A stretch of 64,000 bases of DNA. It comes from Stereum hirsutum FP-91666 SS1. Its lineage: Eukaryota; Basidiomycota; Agaricomycetes; Russulales; Stereaceae. Numbering within the stretch: position 1 is the first letter of the stretch; each line of letters begins with the position of its first letter. Shown here piece by piece: positions 11,570-22,349 of the stretch. The position numbers were made by a program, and so were the translations under genes. The stretch covers positions 1,095,622-1,159,621 of the forward strand of contig NW_006763137.1 in the NCBI RefSeq assembly GCF_000264905.1. Reading direction: 5' to 3'. A model generated the notes under the pieces. It did no database searches. It was given only the letters and a program-made list of their open reading frames with translations, and had not been told where the DNA came from.

Positions 11570-12069
11570 CGTAGCGAGAGCGATTGTATGAGAGACGTGA
11601 GGGGTTACGACCTAAAGTTTGGCATCGATGCAGATATATAAACCCCCTGGCCTCCCTCTGGCGGGCCCTTGTACTAAGATTGAAAGTTGGTCGTTTAGCG
11701 TGTCTGAACCTCTAGTGCACAAGCGATCGAAATTGATGCTGTGATCATGTACAGCCCGTCGTACATATTGCATTTGATCCTTTCAAAGAGCGCGGAAGCA
11801 GTCAGAGCCCTCGCATGATGTCCCTCGAGCCGCCCATAAGGGGGGAGGCATGGACGGTGATATGATGGAAGCACACCCTCCCAATTGGAAGTCGAGGAGT
11901 ACCTGATTTCGAGATGATTTCCCAAAAAAACAAATAGAAAGATAACATATTGTCTACCTACGTACTCGTAGCATCGACCCAGGACATCTTGGGGAGCCAG
12001 TTGGAGCCAAGCATCTTACCACCCAGAGGTAATGTCCTCCTCAGAGGGCATGCGTAACTACACGACGAG
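11570..12069. promoter_or_regulatory. upstream region of P1, similar to upstream of P2
   Basis: No gene seen. On the minus strand a TATATA run lies at 11635-11642, 66 bases before the P1 ATG. The stretch about 11700-11800 aligns with about 21296-21382 upstream of P2 (shared pieces include TTTGATCCTTTCA / GTTGATCCTTTCA and GATGCTGT / AATGCTGT). The regulatory region was therefore duplicated with the gene. Confidence 0.5.
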
Positions 12070-12195
12070 CGCGGGTAATAGCAGCAATCCTCCCTCGACA
12101 ACGGGCAATATCACGAACTCAAGGCTGATACATCAGGAAACAAGGCGCCTAAACCAGCGCCCGTTACCGCCTACGACAGCCTACCTCCAACACTA
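12070..12195. repeat. single-copy equivalent of the tandem unit found upstream of P2
   Basis: AGCAGCAATCCTCCCTCG near the start and CGTTACCGCCTACGACAGCC near the end correspond to ACAGCAATCCTCCTCGGGTT and TGTTACAGCCTACAACAACC in the 180-base tandem unit at 21571-21924. Only one copy is present here, at the position expected from the collinear duplication of the P1 and P2 blocks. Confidence 0.5.
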
Positions 12196-12559
12196 GTACT
12201 CACAAGATCAAATTGTAAGTGAATCAAACGAAGTGCAACGTCTCATAATAGCTCACATGCCTGCACGTCGAGCAGAAACAGGCGAGGCATTTGGATGCCT
12301 TCCTCACCCTGCACAGCGAGCGCCGAGGGCACATAGCCCTCAAGCGAAGATTTGAACGCCGAACAACGGACAAAGAATTGACACCAGAGATACCACATGC
12401 TCAAGCACCCCGACCACGATTGATCTGAGCAAATCCCGGAAGCGGCCGATCGCATCATCATCATCGGCGGACGAGAAGGAAGAATGGCAGGGCTATTCAT
12501 TGAGGCGGTAGGAAGCTAGGAAGGAGTCCATATGTGAGGACATTTTGGACGTCAGCAGT

Positions 12560-13060
12560 TGCAGGTTGAGTATACCATGAGCTATGAGTAGTGAGAGGTG
12601 GTGGTGGTCATGAGCGATGCCAGTGCTGATGCAGTTCGATAAATGAGTATACTTAGGCGACAGTTGGGCGACAGGGCGGTGTAGTAGTAAAAGGGCACGT
12701 AGATGTCGGTTCGTGCAGATCGCATGTCATCAGAACTGGATCCGTCTGAACCTTACCTTACCAGAGATTTGCGTTTGCCGCCGTTCTCGGAAATCTTTGA
12801 AAAAAGCAATGTAGAAAAGTCGGTCAGATTGGGCACGCCGGTCCGTCATCGGCACGGGGAGTGTCAGGAAACTGACTGACCTCGACACTTTGAACGTCCT
12901 ATCTTCAACACCAAGGTCTGCCTGTGGGAGACTACCGACCTCAAATAAACCTTCCACTCACCCGTCAACTCACAGTGAAGCCGCAGAAGAGGAACATCGT
13001 TGACGGCCCCAGCGATGACCGTTTCCAAGTCAAGAGATTCTTCCAAAGGCAGAGTAAGTA
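12560..13060 (-). pseudogene. relic of the TIM44 3' end
   Basis: On the minus strand, GAGTTGACGGGTGAGTGGAA and the following bases match the end of the penultimate exon of the intact TIM44 gene (GAGTTGACGGGCGGGTGGAA, coding ELTGGWKV) including the start of its last intron (GGTCGGT). About 400 bases further, the sequence around 12560-12640 (CTGCATCAGCACTGGCATCG, then ACCACCACCACCTCTCACTA, then TACTCAACCTG on the minus strand) matches the TIM44 3' flank around 22165-22240. The last exon (MARRSARAYL) is not recognisable and the frame is broken, so it cannot encode TIM44. It lies upstream of P1 exactly as intact TIM44 lies upstream of P2. Confidence 0.7.
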
Positions 13061-13540
13061 ATAGAGGTACATATAGACGAGATTTCAACCGGGCAAGCGA
13101 GGAAAGGTCAAGACGGCCTTCGGGTGTGCTCGGAGACCAATCCGGGCGCGCGAGGATTTGGCGCCCGTTCTACATTCAGTGGCGCAAGCGCGTAAGGTCG
13201 GTACTTGTCAAGCATTCGTTCTGATACATGACCCAACAAGAAATGTTTATTATACAGACAAAGCGGATACCCAAGAAACGTGCAGAGCTTTTTCAGAAGC
13301 AAAAATCACGATTATGATGAACGAAGATGTGATGTGAGCGCATGCGCGTCGGCGCGACTCACGGTGATTGGGAGCCTGAGTTGTAGTACAGTCAAGGTCA
13401 GAGTCATATGGAGATACAGTCGATCACAGTGGACACAGACAAGTCCACATGACGGTACCGCACTGAGCTAGATTAGGCATAACAAGCAAGCGTACTGAGT
13501 GACGAAACCACTGAATGACTCCACCCGTTACGCACCTTCA
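13061..13540. other. intergenic, 3' of the NLR gene, contains R1 copy b
   Basis: No coding sequence was recognised. It holds R1 copy b and the presumed 3' UTR of the NLR gene. Confidence 0.4.
13151..13202. repeat. dispersed repeat R1, copy b
   Basis: Shares CGAGGATTTGGCGCCCGTTC and TGGCGCAAGCGCGTAAGGTC with copy a. It lies about 90 bases beyond the TIM44 relic, at the edge of the duplicated block, and on the 3' side of the NLR gene. Confidence 0.6.
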
Positions 13541-16500
13541 CTAGAAGAAGGCTGTGAACACTTCAACGCTCACACTGACAACATAGTTCTTCCAGCCAGA
13601 ATAAAGGGCCTTCGGAATTACAGACAATACGCTCCCGCTGGAGACACTGTTGAACCATTGAAGAGAATCAGGTGAACGGTCTTTGTACGACCAAATGTTG
13701 GTATGAGTGCGAGTTGTGGATGATCCCGCAATATTGACTTGAATACGTCTCCGAGGGAGGCTGATGGTACCTGTGTCGACCCCGGCGTCGAACCATGTGT
13801 AGCTGCCGTGATATGTTCCTTGCAGTTCTTCATAAAAGCTCATCCAACCTAGAAAGAACCATTGGTGGAATGTATTCATACCATACGTCAAACGGAATGC
13901 ATAAGAATAAGCATATGAGAGGGCTAAACGTACCTTGATCATGAGACATGGTCTTAAATCTGACTTCGCGAAGCGGGTAATCCTGTTGACCCACGATAGG
14001 CAGTGAGAGGTAGGGCTCGTCCTCGCTGACCTCGGTTACTTCTACTAAATCATTCCGTTCTTCGTGTAAACAGACCCAACACTCGGCAATATCGAAGATA
14101 GCACGGATCAAGTGTTTGGGAAGACGTCGAAGGGAGCGAGCAATGTCGAGAATGTCTCCCGGAGAATAGTACGTCCTCCGATTGGCAGAGTGGGTTCGGC
14201 TTGCGGAGTACACGTCTGTGTACCATGGCTCGTCTTTCGCCCAGGATATTTCTTCGTCCGAAATGAATCCTGCCTCATCGGCCCGCGCTTGATTATCAAG
14301 CAGGTACTGAACAATAATGATGGACTGGCTCCTGACAGCCTGGGACAGCGGTGTTGTGCCATTGAATGATGGTGTGTTGACATTGGCACCAGCTTCAACC
14401 AATGTGCGAACACAGTCCGGACTTGCAGGAATACTGCATGCATAATGAAGTGGGGTACCACCATTCCATGCTCTGATATTGACATTTGCACCGCGTGAAA
14501 TCATTACGAGGATAGTATCGGGGCGATTGGCACGAACGGCAGAGTGAAGGGCTGTATGTTCCGCAACGAAAGACGGCTCATTCTTCAGGTCTATGCTGCG
14601 AAGTAGCATTTCAGCGGCATGGAATTGGTTGAACCGTAGGGCTACGGTGACAGGAGGATATGTCGGGGGCAGCTGGTAATGTGGGCGTACAACATCGACG
14701 AGATGTATGCTAGGGGCGTAATCGGTGATTTCAGCACCCATACTCATCAACGCTTCGATGGCTTCCAGGTTCCCGTATTGTGCTGCGACCATGAGAGGTT
14801 TGCCCAACTGATGTAGCTCCTGGCGAAGTAGTTCAGGATTTCGCCGAAGAAGTTGGGTGATAACGAAGTGTGATCCATATGCGAGTGGCCATGTGAAGGG
14901 CGAAGAGATTTCTCTGTCACGGTCGATGACCAAGTAATCAAAGTGCGCTCGAGCAATGCGCTGACAGAGGTGGAGTCGAGTGGAGAATGTCGGATGAAAC
15001 AAAAACTTGTCAAGAAGAAGGATGAGTTCACGTCCAGGAGTGTCATCCTCGCAGGCCGCCACGTAGAGATGCCAGCTGAACGCTGCGTACGAAAGAAAAG
15101 GACGTCCGGGGAGGTCATAGTCGTTATCCGAGTCGTTATCCCAGCGGTTATCCCAGTCGACGTCGTCATCCGAGTCGTCTATCCCTTTTACACCATGCCC
15201 TGCCCCGCCCTCGTCGTCTTCCTCTTCCCTTATATCCCCATTACCAACATCTCCATATTGAACTTTCCGATGGCGTACCAGCTGCCCTCCCCCTCCCGTG
15301 GTGTGACTGTGATTGCCTTCATCGCTGTCCGTTTCGCTAGAGTCGACCTCTTCGGTCCAGATTATCCGTCGATCATCGCTACTATCGTCATCATCCCAAT
15401 CTTCATTACCAATCTCGCACGCTCCACTGTCGTCAGGGAATTCATCGACGTCCAGAGGCTGCTCGAGCGAGCGATGCAGAAGGTAGGTGAAAACCGCCAG
15501 CCCTTGTTGTTTCTGTAAAGTGGATAGTGACCCAAAGAAATAGTCCCTCAATGTCGTATGCTCCAGATGATGGGAGAGCAAAAATTCCTACAGATAATCG
15601 AGTGAATCAATAAGCATGTGGCCTTCGAGAGCAATCATGAACCATCCCAACCTGAACGGTAGAGTGTGAAAGACTCAATGTGTCCCACCGATCGTGGCTG
15701 ACAAGACTAGAACAGATCCGGAGTATTACCCTACGACTCAGGAAAGAGAGCTCCTGGTTCGGCTCGTCTCTGCCTACTTCAATCTTGATAGCTTCCTCGA
15801 CCTCAGTGAGGGTGAGGGGACGGTGTGCGCCTATGATCCACCCCAGAACTCGCTGAGCCACCACACGAGACTCCTTCCTTTTGTCGTTGATGATTCGCTC
15901 CAGTATCCGCTCGTAGGTTTCGTGAAGGCCTTTGGGGAGGGATCCGAGAGCCATGAGCAGATCCGAGAGCCTGCTCAGAGTGTTCATGTAATCGAGCTGG
16001 CATTCCACCCATCTGAACCTGGTAAACTCGCACATAAGTTGTGTTTAATCTTATGAAAGATTATGGAACTCACATTCCCTGTGATTTCGATAGAAGGGTA
16101 TCGCGTATTTGCTTTTTACGCCGTTTGCTCAAATCGGCAAGGTTGGCCCTATTACTAATTTCGGTCACAATATGCTTCCTGATATCGTCCTGGATAACAC
16201 GTATTTCTTCGTTCAGGGAGATAGAAGTGACCGATGATAGGTGGAAGCGAATGTCTTCTTCTTTCCGGCTGGACACAAATACGGAAATATTATCCTCTGT
16301 CGCAAGCTTCGGGACATGCTGCAAGATCTTGTGTCTCTCCTCAGGATTGCATTCGTCGAGAGCATCAATCACCACTAGTATTCGAGGCATGGACGTGGAA
16401 TTCGCTGCCCTTCGTATCAGCTCTCGCAAAGCAGGAATCGTGGACGGAGGTGATATCCCGTCGTGGCACATTTCCGAGAGTTCGTTGAAGAGGCCTTCAG

Positions 16501-17763
16501 ATGCCTTTGCAATGGTTCGAATGAGCTGAGCGAAGACAGTGCGGAAGACGGCGACGGGATCGGTGCTTCTACTGTCACGGAAGTCAAAATAAGCATATGC
16601 AACGAGTTCGTCGTTGCCACCGGACTGTTTGAGATGGTCGACGGCGGTAGACCTGGTAAGACATTAATTTTGATATAAGGTGGGAAAAGTAAAATTAAGC
16701 ATCATAGAAACGTACGTTAACACTGTCTTTCCACTCCCGGCTGAATCGTGAGGAAATTGAAATCGTCAGACCACCTTTCCCGTTAATATTACTATGTATT
16801 ACTGACGGATTCCGTGAAGCCACAAGACCGAGCTGGGTGAATTTCTCCAATGTGTGAACCTTGCGTCCTCCAGAAACCAGCGGCACGTGTCCGTATGTCT
16901 CTGTGCTAATGTAGTCTGAAGCTTAGTAGCGAAGTCCAGGGGATACAGCCAGTTGATTATGGCGCCAATATTCTGGTCAATGGCCTCCTTTGCTTGATTC
17001 GCGGCGAAGACTGTGGTGGCATGTTATATCCTCAGCAGTTCCATATTATCGGATGAAGGCTCACTGGCAAGGTTGTTTTCTAACAGTTCGCGTATCGCCA
17101 CTGTGTTCCTATGGGTGACTGTTTCAAATTCAAGGATACATAGAGTCAGCACCAGAAGTTTCGTTGTATACGGACCGTATACATAAGAGGAAGGCGACTT
17201 ACGGTTGAACTCCTCTAAGGCTCCGTGTACTTTATCGTGTAGTGCTTGAAGGCTTACTCTTTGGAGCACGTTTCCGAATGCTTGACGCTCGCTATGGAAG
17301 AATGATAATGTATGTTACCACAGAGAATCCTCTAGAATATACTAGGAGTGACATACCTGAGGTCAAGGTTCAAAGCCAACACTAGGATGAGCTTTTGCTT
17401 TTCCAGCTTGTCCACAAGCTTGTTTACGTCTGCAGTAGAGAACGGCCATTGTAGTCTGCCTCTAAGTGTCTTCGTCTTCTGTATGGTTTCGTAGACAGGT
17501 TGCAGCCAGGCCTCGCACTGTGATAAGGCATTCTGCATGGTCTGAACGGTACCAGAGGAGACAGGTTCAGGCATATCCTCGCAGCGCTCTACCCATAGCT
17601 TCGTGGTATTGATAAGAGGAGTCCACGCTTCGAGACTCTCCTTCAAACGAATCGAGTCCCTCTCTGCACCAGCAACATCCAAGCAGTACTTGATAATTGG
17701 GGTGATCAACTGCGGCAAACTCACAAGAGCGGCGATATTCGCTGCGTTCCCAACATTGTCCAT
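13541..17763 (-). CDS. fungal NLR: HeLo-like N-terminus, NACHT NTPase, ankyrin repeats, C-terminal extra domain
   Basis: STAND NTPase of the fungal NLR class, thought to act in non-self recognition and regulated cell death (family knowledge). The N-terminal exon (17763-17357) starts MDNVGNAANIAALVSLPQLI and includes LRGRLQWPFSTADVNKLVDK, typical of HeLo-like/NACHT-associated N-domains. An exon then gives WFLEDARFTHW...SSVLWLHGI, and across an intron (GTCAGT...TTCAG) the Walker A, LHGIPGSGKTVLT, is restored (about 16810-16720). Walker B is ILVVIDALDEC (about 16390). The winged-helix-like part includes LPKGLHETYERIL (about 15920). From 15587 an exon carries an Asp/Glu-rich insert and ankyrin repeats (GKPLMVAAQYGNLEAIEALM, TPLHYACSIPASPDCVRTLV). 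The end is REVRFKTMSHDQ-GWMSFYEE...VSVEVFTAFF, with the last exon at 13541-13848. All key motifs are intact. An earlier in-frame ATG at 17967 is possible but gives a Pro/Ser-rich leader. Confidence 0.88.
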
Positions 17764-18560
17764 GACGGGTAGAGGAGGAGGGGATGAAGACGACTGGGGC
17801 TGAGGGCTGAGTGCGAAGACGCCAGAGATAAGTGTGGTAAATATACCCAAGATGACACGCGTAAGCCTTGCAGCTTTGCAGGTTCTCAGATCCCGCATTT
17901 GGTCATGACATGTTCCCTGCATAGAAAGCAGCGGGTTTATATCCATATAAGACTCTTTGTCAACCATGAGGCCATGATCGAAATAAATCCGACCAAACAG
18001 GATACATAGATGTTTTTGCAGGACCTGGGTTTAGAGACCTCTGGTATGCGTGCAAAGAAGCGTTTACATTGGAATGGCGTTTGGTGGCCGTAGATCAAGC
18101 ATCGCGAAATGGTCAATTTCGTCAATGAGCCAGAACTGGTATATAACCCGGCGTCTCTTTCTTTGATGCCCAGCACATATGTTACGCGCATCAAGCATTG
18201 GCACATTGTCGCAAAGCTCACGCACTGTGCATATCGAAGATACCTGGTACAAAATAGAAGTCTGCAGTCCTCTCGCGGAGTAAATATGAGCAGAACGAAG
18301 TAACGAGCGACTCGTACCTGTCAATGTCTCTGAAGCACTGATGCAATATTCTTCACAGCAGGACGTGACGGGCTTGGACTTGTAAGCAATACCAAAACCG
18401 CCTCATCCTGCTGATAAACCGTCTCAAGTCACGAGATTCGCGCTGCGTCGAACGTCCGGGTGGCGCATTCTGAGTGTACGCATGCATTGGGAGGAAGATG
18501 ATCGAGTGGTCAACGACTTTCCAACCATAAAATACGGGGATAGCCGGAGAGCCCAGGGGC
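17764..18560. other. intergenic, NLR promoter side
   Basis: About 800 bases upstream of the NLR start without recognisable genes on either strand. An open frame extends the NLR frame up to 17967 and is treated as 5' UTR. Confidence 0.4.
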
Positions 18561-18905
18561 ATGGCGCTCTTCTACGTTGTGGCGCCGGCAGTGTTGGCAC
18601 TTGACCGTGCCAGACCCGGGGTCAGGCTGACGGGTCAAGAGGCCGAGCCGGGTCAGGTCAAGGTTTTCTTGACCCCCTGCAGCCTACCTTTTATGGTGGC
18701 CGGCAGCGTCGGCTCTGGACCAAATGCTGGCACATTCTGGAAAATGCCTTATTTTGGTATATTTCGGGGCCACATCACCAAGTGGCGCCGCAGACTTGAC
18801 TGGGTCTGACCTGGTCTGACCCCGCCGGGTCGGGTCGCTCGGCTGACCTGACCCCGACCACTGGTCAAAGGTCGAGTGACAACACTGGTGGCGCGGGCAC
18901 GGGGG
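18561..18905. repeat. dispersed repeat R1, copy c, interrupted by a MITE
   Basis: ATGGCGCTCTTCTACGTTGT (18561-18580) matches the left half of R1 (TTGGCGCTCGTTCTACTTTG). After a 302-base insertion, GTGGCGCGGGCAC (from 18888) resembles the right half (GTGGCGCAAGCGCG). The string GTGGCGC occurs on both sides of the insertion. Confidence 0.5.
18586..18887. mobile_element. MITE-like element, 302 bp, with hAT-like ends, nested in R1
   Basis: Terminal inverted repeats: left CAGTGTTGGCACTTGACC (from 18589) and right, reverse complemented, CAGTGTTGTCACTCGACC (ending 18887). Sub-terminal GGGTCAGG-rich blocks are also inverted. The flanking direct repeat GTGGCGC at 18579-18585 and 18888-18894 looks like a target-site duplication. 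CAGTG ends with a 7-8 base duplication fit the hAT superfamily; this is inference. It has no coding capacity and is non-autonomous. Confidence 0.65.
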
Positions 18906-19151
18906 CCCTCATGTATGCACAGATCATCAAGTTGGAACGAACGAGCTGGTGTAAAAACCCAATCGATCCACACGGGATATATAGAGATGTTGCACAAGCG
19001 GCCAGATAATGATAATACGACGCAAACACAGGTACGGCAACCAACATTGTAGAGTCGCGATTTCCTCCCCACCGCAGTTCCAACATTCCCACCCGGAGTC
19101 ACATACAAAGCTAATCTGCAGTAATAAACTAAAATGATCGAAAGCCATGAA
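18906..19151. other. 3' flank of P2
   Basis: No gene seen. Short matches to the 3' flank of P1 support duplication of this flank. Confidence 0.35.
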
Positions 19152-21204
19152 TCAATCGCCATACCTGGCCTCATCCCGGTACGCCTCGCCAGGATGACTC
19201 CTCTCACTCAAGCTCGACCCATTATCCTCCTTGAACCTCACAGGGGCATTGATCGGTGCACTCCTGCTCGCGGAACCCACCGACGCACCCCGTCTGATAC
19301 ACACCGATATTCCTATCGCACACAGAATGATTCCAACCAGTAAGTTGGCAGAGAGGAGACCAATGATGGCTGGTCCGTATGCGTTAAATTTGTCGACGAC
19401 GGAAGCGCTATCTTGAAGATCGCCCGTTTCCACCGCGTTCTCGACTGCTTTTCCATTGTATGTGGATGTAGATTTTGAAGAGGTGGATGTAGTGGTAGGA
19501 TTGTTATCTTGCTGCACCTGTCCTTGAATCTCTTCGAAAGTGGCTTCCGGTGGAGACTGGGCAAGCGCCGCCGAACGACTGCGGTTGAAGTCCGCGAGTG
19601 CGTTCTTCGGATCCGTAAGAGCTAACACCTGTGCATACGCGTTCGCGACCTGGTCACCTTTCTCGCCCGTGAAATCTCCGTAGTCGAATAAAGAATATAC
19701 GTTTCGCAGGAACACGTCTCCGAGGAGCATGTCTTGGTCACTGTCGGAGCCCAAAGTGCCGAAGCTGGATGTACAGAATGTGATTGTCGAGCCATCGTCG
19801 TCCGTACCGTTTTTGAGCAGCGTTAAATCGAGAGGATGGAGCGGAATTTCCTGGCCACTATATACAGCACAAAGTCATTAGCGACTCAACGAACAAAAAC
19901 TTCAACATTGAAAGGCTTACCCGAACACGAATCGCACATCCGCAGTGGCATTACATGGCACAACCCAGCTTTCGAGCGCAGAATCGTACAGCGCGTTCGG
20001 CATCCCACTGTACATGGCATCCATAACGTACTTGGGCACTCCAGCCCCAGTGGTCCCAGTATCCAGTACAGCGACAGCCTTGCCGCTATCCACGCCTTGG
20101 ACGACCGATTTCAACGGCACCTGCTCCCCATTGACCGTCATACTATCCAACACGACCGCCCAGGACGTGAATGCACCCGGCACCTGTATACGCTCCAATT
20201 TCGTCGTCTCGAGTATATTTTTGTAGCCATCGATGACCTCGGAGATGGTGAACGCACCATCTGACACGTCTTCGAGATCCCCGGATCGGCCGAGGGAGAC
20301 GGTGATGAAATTGGGAAGGGATGTGTTTTGAGAGAAGATGTTGGCGAGGGGACTTTGTCCCATGGTGATATTGTGGTATTCCTTTTCGATGCTGGCCTCG
20401 ACTCTGGACGCGTCATCCGTGCTGAAGCTTATCCCGAGGAGCCCAAATACACCGAGGTCGAACAGGTCGTCCATTTTGATTGGCTAGATGGAAAATCGGT
20501 AAGTTGGAGTTTCAGACGGTGATGAATAGGAGTGCCCACGTTGGTCGTGTTGATGAAGGCTAGAGAAATCAAAATTGTAAATAGAGACCATCCGATACAG
20601 TAGAACACAAAAACTTGCCTTGGGACTCGACAGAGTAACTGCCTATAGAGAACTCCGCAAAAGCAACAGGGCCCGAGGCTGTATATACCCCAGTCAATCT
20701 AGACATCAGCGGCTCCCCTATATTCATGAGTAGTAGTTGATAGGGGAGCGTACCCGAACTCCCGTCAACGTAAGAAACATCAGCATACGCCTTGGAAGGC
20801 GTCATTATCGGAAGAGTATCCTGCGAGAATACCCATAAATCCGATGACCCTGTATCTATCTGGACGGTATAATCTGCAACAATAACTCGTGTGAGCCCAT
20901 CATGGTGATCTACTAGGGAAATCATTGAATTCACCTTGACCGCCTACAGTGACGACTGTCGTGTACTGAACGCATACCGTCAGCGCCCGAGGAATATGAG
21001 ACTTGACGAGGAAAGGCCTACTATGATATTTTGGACGTCTTCAAGTTCTGGCTGACTCGTTGTGGACTTCGATACCGACGCAGATCCATACTTGACAGGG
21101 ATTCCCACTGACGAAGGGGCGCGTTTCTGTACGGACACAGGAAGGTGAAGACCCAGGACTATTTCGGCCAAGGAGCACACGACAGGAATCCAAGATGCTT
21201 TCAT
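19152..21204 (-). CDS. aspartic protease P2, pepsin family A1, C-terminally membrane-anchored
   Basis: Paralogue of P1 in the same orientation. It starts MKASWIPVVCSLAEIVLGLH at 21204, followed by SVQKRAPSSVG (propeptide). Small exons give YTTVVTVGGQ, then the first catalytic motif DTGSSDLWVFSQDTLP (about 20850) and ASGPVAFAEFSIGSYSVES. The long exon has VFGLLGISFSTDDASR and the second catalytic motif VLDTGTTGAGVPK (about 20060). The last exon (about 19855-19152) has DMLLGDVFLRNVYSLFDYG, a Thr/Ser stalk, a membrane span (AIIGLLSANLLVGIILCAIG) and a tail ending YRDEARYGD. Both catalytic aspartates are intact. It sits about 1.1 kb downstream of TIM44 on the same strand. The conserved cytoplasmic tail, also kept in the relic at 8939-9065, suggests the tail is functional, perhaps for sorting; that is inference. 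Confidence 0.9.
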
Positions 21205-21570
21205 TCTAGAGAAAGTCCTAGAAAAGAGGATGGGGTGGGGGCAGAAAAATAAACACCTATAGCCTGGTATCAACCTCAGCCTGGGTATTTGAAGCCTCAT
21301 GAGCTCGGACAATCGATATCAATGCTGTAAACGCGTACAGCCAGTCGGGGACAACGGTGTTGATCCTTTCACATGCCGGTGATAAACCCAGTCCGAGGGC
21401 GATGTGGTCGGCTAACAAGGAGGCGTGGCCAGAGCGGCAATTAGAAGATGGTAGCAATTCTGCGTGACCAAATTGAGGGTATGGCTACCTCTGGCCACTA
21501 TAAACGAACGGAAAATGATACAAGCAAAATTTGGCCATCTTTGATTTATCAGGCCGTCACCAAATCGCTG
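21205..21570. promoter_or_regulatory. upstream region of P2
   Basis: No gene seen. The stretch about 21296-21382 aligns with about 11700-11800 upstream of P1, so some upstream sequence is conserved between the paralogues. Confidence 0.4.
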
Positions 21571-21924
21571 AATCAAATCGACGCCGGTGCCCAGCTGCTA
21601 TGCAGAAAAAAATCAAAAACAGCAATCCTCCTCGGGTTGCGAAATCATTGCAAGGACTCGCACGCACCACGAATCAAAGGCGTCAAAACTAGCGCTGTTA
21701 CAGCCTACAACAACCTGCTACCCGCACGTCCACAACGCACCTCACAGCTGGATTAATTCGACGCCGGTGCCCAGCTGCTATGCAAAAAAAATCAGCAATC
21801 CTCCTCGGGTTACAAATTCATTGTAAGGCCTCGCACGCACCACGAATCAAAGGCGTCAAAACTAGCGCTGTTCTGTTACAGCCTACAACAACCTGCTACC
21901 CGTACGTCCACAACGCGTCTTACG
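21571..21924. repeat. tandem duplication, two units with period 180
   Basis: Unit 1 (21571-21750) and unit 2 (21751-21924) share ACGCCGGTGCCCAGCTGCTA, CACGAATCAAAGGCGTCAAA and ACAGCCTACAACAACCTGCT. Unit 2 has a few small indels. The units are about 90% identical, much closer to each other than to the single equivalent unit upstream of P1 (12070-12195), so the tandem doubling is recent. Confidence 0.85.
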
Positions 21925-22349
21925 GTTCAATCAGATATAACGAGATGAAACGTCCAACCCGTCACTTCCGTCTCGTACTGTGGAAGCACCACAGCCCCCA
22001 GGATGAGGAGAAATCAGGACCAGGCGCTCACACATGTCGATCGTTGAAACGATTGTCTTCTCCCGCGGAACAGACGACGCAAGTATCGAACGAGGAGCAC
22101 TATATGCATTGCCTTATGCAAGAGGGATAAGATAATGTAAACGTGAGCGAGCAAGGCGTGTTATAATTTGACAAGTTGAGTAATATCCCGAATTGTGAGT
22201 GAGTGGTGGTGGTGGTGATGCTGGTGCAGTCTGATGATGGGTAGTTGGCGCAGCGAGGTGTGAAGAATGCGAGAGCAGGGTAAATAGGGGGTAGGGCTGT
22301 GTGGGGCGAACGCCATGTATTTTGGATGATGAATCTGGAAACGAAGCGT
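21925..22349. other. 3' flank of TIM44
   Basis: No gene seen. A GTGGTGGTGGTGATG run at about 22204 is shared with the TIM44 relic region (about 12598). Confidence 0.4.

Noticed and set aside
14943..15518. Plus-strand 191-codon open frame rich in Val and Ile
   Set aside because: Antisense of the acidic insert of the NLR; no domain.
16695..16886. Apparent loss of the Walker A motif in the NLR
   Set aside because: Splicing the intron with donor GTCAGT and acceptor TTCAG restores LHGIPGSGKTVLT, so the NTPase is intact.
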